A stretch of DNA of 26,377 nt from AC-32 sp963766375 (lineage in GTDB: Bacteria > Actinomycetota > Thermoleophilia > Gaiellales > Gaiellaceae). Shown here one piece after another: positions 22,378 to 26,377 of this stretch. The stretch is taken from positions 1 through 26,377 of the forward strand of contig CAVXZG010000014.1 in NCBI GenBank assembly GCA_963766375.1, written 5' to 3'. Made by a program: the position numbers and the translations under genes. How positions within the stretch are numbered: position 1 is the first letter of the stretch; every line of letters starts with the position of its first letter. A model generated the notes under the pieces. That model worked only from the letters and a program-made list of their open reading frames with translations. It searched no databases and was not told the DNA's origin.

Positions 22378-25116
22378 CTACGAAGCGAGCCGCTCGTCGG
22401 CAGCCTGTGCCGCCGGCACCGGGGCCTCGAACGGGAGGCTCAGGAAGACGTCGACCACCGACGGGTCGAACTGGCTGCCTGCCCCTTCGCGCAGGCGGCG
22501 GCAGGCCTCGTCGACGCTCAAGCGCTTGCGGTACGGGCGATCGGTCGTCATCGCGTGGAAGGCGTCGCAGACGAGCACGATCCGGGCCTCGATCGGGATC
22601 TCCTCACCGGAGATGCCGTCCGGGTAGCCGGCGCCGTCCCAGCGCTCGTGGCAGCTGCGGACGATCGTGCGCACCTCGGCGAGCCGGTCGATCGGCTCGA
22701 GGATCCGCGCGCCGAGCTCGGGGTGCATCTCGATGATCTTCCGCTCGTCCGGTGAGAGCGGGCCTGCCTTGAGCAGGATGCTCGTCGGGATGCCGATCTT
22801 GCCGATGTCGTGGAAGAGCGCGCCGAGCTCGAGCTTCTTCAGGGCCGGCGGATCGAAGCCGAGAGCCGACCCGACCTTCAATGCCATGTCGGTGATCCAG
22901 CGGGTGTGCGACGAGGTGTACTCGTCGTTGGCCTCGAGCGCGTTGGCGAGGGCCTCGACCGTGGAGACAAAGGTGTCCTCGAGGTTCTCGAAGCTCAGCG
23001 CGCGCTCGAGCGCGACTGCGGCCTGGTAGGAGATCCCCGCCAGCAGCCGCAGGATCTCGTCGATCGTGTGCTCGCCGCGTGCGCTCGGCTCGCGCACGCT
23101 GATGAAGCCCTGCAGCGTCTCGTCCGTCCAGAGCGGCGCCAGCGCGAGATCGGGCCAGGCGAGACCCTCCGGGGCCGGCGCGTGCAGCGCGGCCTCTTCG
23201 GCGCTCAGCACGAACGGCTCGTTTCGGTCACCGACGACCATGCGCAGCACGGCCGCCGGGAAAACGACGTCGAGCATCGGTTTCAGCGCCGGGTCGGCGT
23301 CGTAGTCCGAGTGGGCCGCAATCCGGAAGTCGCCGTTCTCGAGCGGCAGCCACAAGGCGCACTTCTTGCCGCCGAGCATCTGGGCGGCTGCCCGCACGGT
23401 CTCGACTCCGATCTCCTCCGGGGTCGCCGCCTGCGTGATCGCGCCCGTGAACTCGAGCAGCGCCTTCAGGTGGTCGGCCTCGCGCCGCTGGGACTCGTAG
23501 AGGCGAGCGTTCTCGAGCGCGACCGAGGCGTGTCCGGCGAGCACCTCGAGCAGCCGCACGTCGTCCTCGTCGAACTGGTCGATGCCGAGCTTCGACATCA
23601 CGATCACGCCGATCACGCGAGTGCCGTAACAGAGCGGCACGGCCACGAGCGACTCTTCGATCGTGTGCGTGCCGGGGATCATGACCGCGTAGTCGCACTC
23701 GAGCGTGTTGCCTACGAGCTGCGGCTCGGCCGTCGTGGCCGCCCGTCCCGTGATGCCCTCGCCGATCTTGGTGCGAGGCAGGTCGACATGCTCGCCGTCG
23801 CGCGAGACGAGCTCGCCGCGGAAGGCGATCGGAACGATGTCATCGCCGTCGATCACCGAGACACGGCAGTTGTGGTAATCGATCAGCAGCCGGAGCTCGT
23901 CGGCGATCACGGCGCCGATCTGGCGTACGTCGTTCAGCCGGTTGAGCTTGCCGGCAAGGCTCTGCAGCATCTTCAGGTGCGCAATCGAGCGGACGTCGCG
24001 GCCGCTGACGCTTACTCCTTCGGGGCGCTCGCTCGTCTCCTCGTCGAAGAGAACGATCTGGTTCTTGCCGCGCGCTTTCGCGGTCATCATCGCGGCCTCC
24101 GAGCAGGCGACGAGCTCGCGTGGGTTCATCGCATGCTCGGGCCCCTGCGAGATCCCGACGGAGATCGTGATCTTGCCTGCAGCGGCGAACTCGGTCTCGG
24201 CCAGCGTGTCCGTCAGCCTGCGCCCGAGGTTGAGCGCGTCGCCCGCGTCGGCCGAGGCCATGATCACTCCGAACTCCTCGCCGCCGAGCCGGCAGACGAC
24301 GTCTGAGCCGCGCAGCTCGTTGCGCAGCAGGACGGCGAGCTCGGTCAGGACGTGGTCACCCGCGCCATGGCCGTAGACGTCGTTGACGCGCTTGAAGTCG
24401 TCGATGTCGAGCATCAGCACCGCCACGGCGTCGCGGGAGCGGCTCGCGCGCGTCAACTCGGAGCGCAGGCGGTCGTGGAAGTAACGGTGGTTGTAGAGGC
24501 CGGTCAGCGAGTCGGTCTGCGCCTGGTACTCCAGCCGCGCGCGAATCTGCGCGTTGTCGAGCGCGAGCGCGGCGGCGTCGGCGAACCGGGTGGCCAGCTC
24601 GAACTCCTCGTCGCTGAAGGACGCATGCTCGCCGAGCCGGTAGATGTTGAGCACGCCCTTGACGACGTCGCGGGCAATCAGCGGGACCGTGATCAGCGCC
24701 TCGGGCTCGTCGGGAGGGGTCCCCGGAACCGTCTTCGTTCGCGGATCGAGGTGCGCCTGGTTCGTCCGCACCGGCTCGCGGTGCAGTGCGGCCCAGCCCG
24801 TGATGCCCTCGCCGAACTGCGAGCGGCTTTCCATGATCTTCTCCGCCCACTTGTCCCGCGCGAGGACCGGAGTCAGGAGACTTTGGGTCTCGTCCGCCTG
24901 GTAGATCGACAGCGTGTCGTGCGGGACGAGCTCTGCGAGCGTGTCCGCGATCCGGTCGAGCAGGTTGTCGAGGCTCTGCTCGGAGAGGATGTCGTGGAAG
25001 ACGTCAGCGAGCTGGCGATACGACTGGACGAGCGACTCCGAGCGCGGGGCTTCCGGGTCGCCGAGGTCGGCGTCCAACGATCGTGCAGGAGCCACAGCCG
25101 CAAAGAGGTGCCGCAC
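22378..25116 (-). CDS. GAF-GGDEF-GAF-GAF-HD-GYP c-di-GMP enzyme
   Basis: A 912-residue cytosolic protein with both arms of c-di-GMP turnover. GAF-type sensor domain 1: about 40-190. GGDEF domain: about 200-360, active-site GGEEF at 278-282, with an I-site RGSD at 269-272 exactly five residues before, so product inhibition is expected. GAF 2: about 385-540. A third GAF-like domain: about 555-710. HD-GYP phosphodiesterase: about 715-895, with HDIGKIGIP (769-777) and HERWDGAGYPDG (823-834). All key residues are present, so it should both make and degrade c-di-GMP under ligand control. No TM segments. GTG 25116 has no convincing ribosome site (AAGG is too close), so the start is less certain. It is divergent from the MscS gene. 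Confidence 0.92.
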   Translation of the reverse strand: MRHLFAAVAPARSLDADLGDPEAPRSESLVQSYRQLADVFHDILSEQSLDNLLDRIADTLAELVPHDTLSIYQADETQSLLTPVLARDKWAEKIMESRSQFGEGITGWAALHREPVRTNQAHLDPRTKTVPGTPPDEPEALITVPLIARDVVKGVLNIYRLGEHASFSDEEFELATRFADAAALALDNAQIRARLEYQAQTDSLTGLYNHRYFHDRLRSELTRASRSRDAVAVLMLDIDDFKRVNDVYGHGAGDHVLTELAVLLRNELRGSDVVCRLGGEEFGVIMASADAGDALNLGRRLTDTLAETEFAAAGKITISVGISQGPEHAMNPRELVACSEAAMMTAKARGKNQIVLFDEETSERPEGVSVSGRDVRSIAHLKMLQSLAGKLNRLNDVRQIGAVIADELRLLIDYHNCRVSVIDGDDIVPIAFRGELVSRDGEHVDLPRTKIGEGITGRAATTAEPQLVGNTLECDYAVMIPGTHTIEESLVAVPLCYGTRVIGVIVMSKLGIDQFDEDDVRLLEVLAGHASVALENARLYESQRREADHLKALLEFTGAITQAATPEEIGVETVRAAAQMLGGKKCALWLPLENGDFRIAAHSDYDADPALKPMLDVVFPAAVLRMVVGDRNEPFVLSAEEAALHAPAPEGLAWPDLALAPLWTDETLQGFISVREPSARGEHTIDEILRLLAGISYQAAVALERALSFENLEDTFVSTVEALANALEANDEYTSSHTRWITDMALKVGSALGFDPPALKKLELGALFHDIGKIGIPTSILLKAGPLSPDERKIIEMHPELGARILEPIDRLAEVRTIVRSCHERWDGAGYPDGISGEEIPIEARIVLVCDAFHAMTTDRPYRKRLSVDEACRRLREGAGSQFDPSVVDVFLSLPFEAPVPAAQAADERLAS

Positions 25117-25289
25117 CGCCTTAGTTTCTCGCGCTTTTCGGTCCCGGTGATCCCCCGGAAAGGGGAAGTTGGCCGGCCGAACGGCGATGTGGTTCGCCGC
25201 CTGTCGCTGCCGGTTAACGCCGGGTAAAGATTCGAGCGGAGGCTCGTGACAGCGGGAACGTTCTCGCTACCTTGAGTTCAGGAGAGATT
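25117..25289. promoter_or_regulatory. Divergent promoter region, c-di-GMP enzyme and MscS
   Basis: 173 bp between divergent starts. It contains a near-palindrome at 25168-25182 centred on GGCCGGCC, a possible regulator site, and CAGGAGAG just before GTG 25290. I looked for a c-di-GMP riboswitch signature and did not see one. Confidence 0.4.
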
Positions 25290-26222
25290 GTGCGCCCCGG
25301 AAGGACCCTGATGCTGAGCTCCCTGATCACCGTAGTCGACAACCGAGTGACGATCATCCTTGGCGCGTTTGCCGCAGCCTGGCTGCTCGCGCGCGCGAGC
25401 GGCGCCGTCGCACGCCGCGTCATGGTCTGGCACGACGACAAGCACGTCGACAACGATCCGGGCGAGACCGGGAAGCTCGTCGACATCAAGCGCCAGGAAA
25501 CGCTCGTCGCGCTCGTCAGAACGGGGATCGGCTACTGCGGCTTCGCGGCCGCCGCGGTGTTGACCCTGGCCGAGCTGATCGGCGGCGTCGACCGGCTGAC
25601 CGCCATCGCCGGCGCCTCGTTCCTGCTGATCCTCGTCGGCTTCGCGATCCAGCGAATCCTGACCGACATCATCGCCGGCTTCGCCATGTTCGCCGAGCGC
25701 TGGTACGCGGTGGGCGACACGGTGGCCGTCTCCGGGCTCGAGGTTCAGGGCGTGGTCGAGGACGTCTCGCTGCGGCGCACCAAGCTGCGCACCCTCGACG
25801 GCGAGGCGATCCACATCCACAATTCGCAGATCCCGGCCGTGCGCGTGCTGCCCCGCGGCGTCAAGGAGCTCATGGTCGAGCTTTTCGTCTCCGACCGCGA
25901 GCGCGCTGAGCAGCTGATCACCTGGGTCTCGACGATGCTTCCCGAAGGGCCGACGACGCTCGTGCGCCGGCCCTGGATCGAGAGCGTCGAGGAGTTCTCG
26001 GAGACGATGGTGCGGATCGACGTCCGCGCGACCACCGCTCCCGGCCGCGAGTGGCTCGTCGAGAGCTTCTTCAGCGACCTCCTCAAGGAGCGCGCCGATG
26101 AAGGCCTGATCGTGCACGGCCCGGTCGTGCTCGCGGTGGACGAGAGCGCCACTCGCAGCTTCGCCCGCGCCAGCGCTGCCATGCGCTGGCAGGCGCGGCG
26201 CGCTGCGCTCCCGACTACGTAA
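25290..26222 (+). CDS. MscS-type mechanosensitive channel
   Basis: A 310-residue membrane channel that opens under membrane tension to release solutes in osmotic downshock. GTG 25290 is preferred because AGGAG lies 5 bp before it. TMs lie near 16-37 (DNRVTIILGAFAAAWLLARAS), 78-98 (TGIGYCGFAAAAVLTLAELI) and a pore helix near 107-130 (AGASFLLILVGFAIQRILTD). The MscS signature follows: IAGFAMFAERWYAVGDTVAV, then VVEDVSLRRTKLRTLDGE and HNSQIPAV. The C-terminal cage domain runs to about 290, with a short basic tail. It is a small-core MscS without extra sensor domains. Confidence 0.9.
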   Translation: MRPGRTLMLSSLITVVDNRVTIILGAFAAAWLLARASGAVARRVMVWHDDKHVDNDPGETGKLVDIKRQETLVALVRTGIGYCGFAAAAVLTLAELIGGVDRLTAIAGASFLLILVGFAIQRILTDIIAGFAMFAERWYAVGDTVAVSGLEVQGVVEDVSLRRTKLRTLDGEAIHIHNSQIPAVRVLPRGVKELMVELFVSDRERAEQLITWVSTMLPEGPTTLVRRPWIESVEEFSETMVRIDVRATTAPGREWLVESFFSDLLKERADEGLIVHGPVVLAVDESATRSFARASAAMRWQARRAALPTT

Positions 26223-26232
26223 GTAGGCAAAG

Positions 26233-26257
26233 AAAGGGCCGCGCGGAGCGGCCCTTT
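26233..26257. terminator. Bidirectional terminator
   Basis: A 10-bp perfect stem AAAGGGCCGC / GCGGCCCTTT around a 5-nt loop, flanked by T-rich sequence on both sides. It lies 10 bp after the MscS stop and serves the convergent small gene at 26279 as well. Confidence 0.8.
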
Positions 26258-26278
26258 GCTACTAGATCCCTCGTTGGC

Positions 26279-26350
26279 CTAGCGGAACCCGAAGAATCCG
26301 AGCAGGGCCAGCACGAGGACGACAATCAAGATGATCCAGAGAATCGACAT
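26279..26350 (-). CDS. 23-residue hydrophobic membrane peptide
   Basis: A tiny gene with an excellent ribosome site (AAAGGAGG, 5 bases before ATG 26350). The product is one hydrophobic helix: MSILWIILIVVLVLALLGFF, followed by a short GFR tail and a stop at 26279. Very short hydrophobic proteins of this kind occur in many actinobacteria and resemble DUF3309-type peptides, but their role is not established. It is convergent with MscS and shares its terminator. The ribosome site and codon phase make a real peptide likely. Confidence 0.6.
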   Translation of the reverse strand: MSILWIILIVVLVLALLGFFGFR

Positions 26351-26377
26351 CGATGCCTCCTTTCTTCGGGTCTACAA

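Noticed and set aside
22810..24306. 498-codon open frame on + inside the c-di-GMP enzyme
   Set aside because: Antisense shadow with no domains; the minus-strand product has complete GGDEF and HD-GYP motifs.
25117..25289. Riboswitch in the leader of the c-di-GMP enzyme or MscS
   Set aside because: I looked for the conserved bases of c-di-GMP riboswitches and did not find them; the GC-rich palindrome is more like a protein site.
1..26377. CRISPR array, insertion sequence or phage gene cluster
   Set aside because: No regularly spaced repeat array, transposase or phage structural gene was seen on either strand.

Overview
The window is high-GC bacterial chromosome with many GTG starts, leaderless-looking promoters, secreted Asp-box proteins, a split non-homologous end-joining polymerase/ligase pair and lineage-restricted secreted families. 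This suggests a soil actinomycete, perhaps of the Thermoleophilia/Gaiellales type. That placement is an inference from style, not from a marker gene.

Layout. 1-480: gene-free leader with a truncated tRNA-Val 5' end and a dyad. 480-1805: secreted protein with an HExxE motif. 1989-2688: intact tRNA-Val(CAC), a small membrane protein, and a 43-bp repeat of the tRNA 3' half with phased repeats beside it, which looks like the scar of an integrated element. 2708-3063: frameshifted ion-channel-like gene. 3140-4735: secreted Asp-box (sialidase-fold) protein. 4843-8413: NTF2-like membrane protein, lytic transglycosylase, coiled-coil protein, aquaporin and membrane cupredoxin. The transglycosylase, coiled-coil and aquaporin genes carry single-base frame shifts. 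8508-10265: NodU/TobZ-type carbamoyltransferase. 10571-11416: two-TM protein of unknown role. 11699-13234: second Asp-box secreted protein. 13541-15531: three serine tRNAs (CGA, GCT, GGA) around a frameshifted glycosyltransferase, with an exact 35-bp duplication of the tRNA-Ser(GGA) promoter and 5' end. 15554-17882: encapsulated-ferritin-like protein, LigD-type polymerase domain and ATP-dependent DNA ligase. 17927-19156: FabF. 19153-22276: minus-strand run of two paralogous secreted proteins, a flavin reductase-like protein and a HAD phosphatase. 22378-25116: large GAF/GGDEF/HD-GYP c-di-GMP enzyme, divergent from an MscS-like channel (25290-26222). 26279-26350: a 23-residue hydrophobic peptide gene.

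Links between genes. The polymerase and ligase are two halves of what is a single LigD in other bacteria, here convergent with overlapping stops. The ferritin-like gene ends two bases before the polymerase start, yet no encapsulin shell gene is present. The two secreted paralogues lie 26 bp apart, and the flavin reductase follows 18 bp later but has its own -10 box. Envelope and osmotic functions (transglycosylase, aquaporin, MscS, c-di-GMP control) are scattered rather than in one operon.

Six genes cannot be read in one frame. Nearly all the shifts are single extra bases, so either several accessory genes are decaying or the assembly carries insertion errors. Best candidates for something undescribed: the tandem secreted family (20289-22276), the shell-less ferritin coupled to a repair polymerase, and the duplicated tRNA 5' ends with promoters or terminators.
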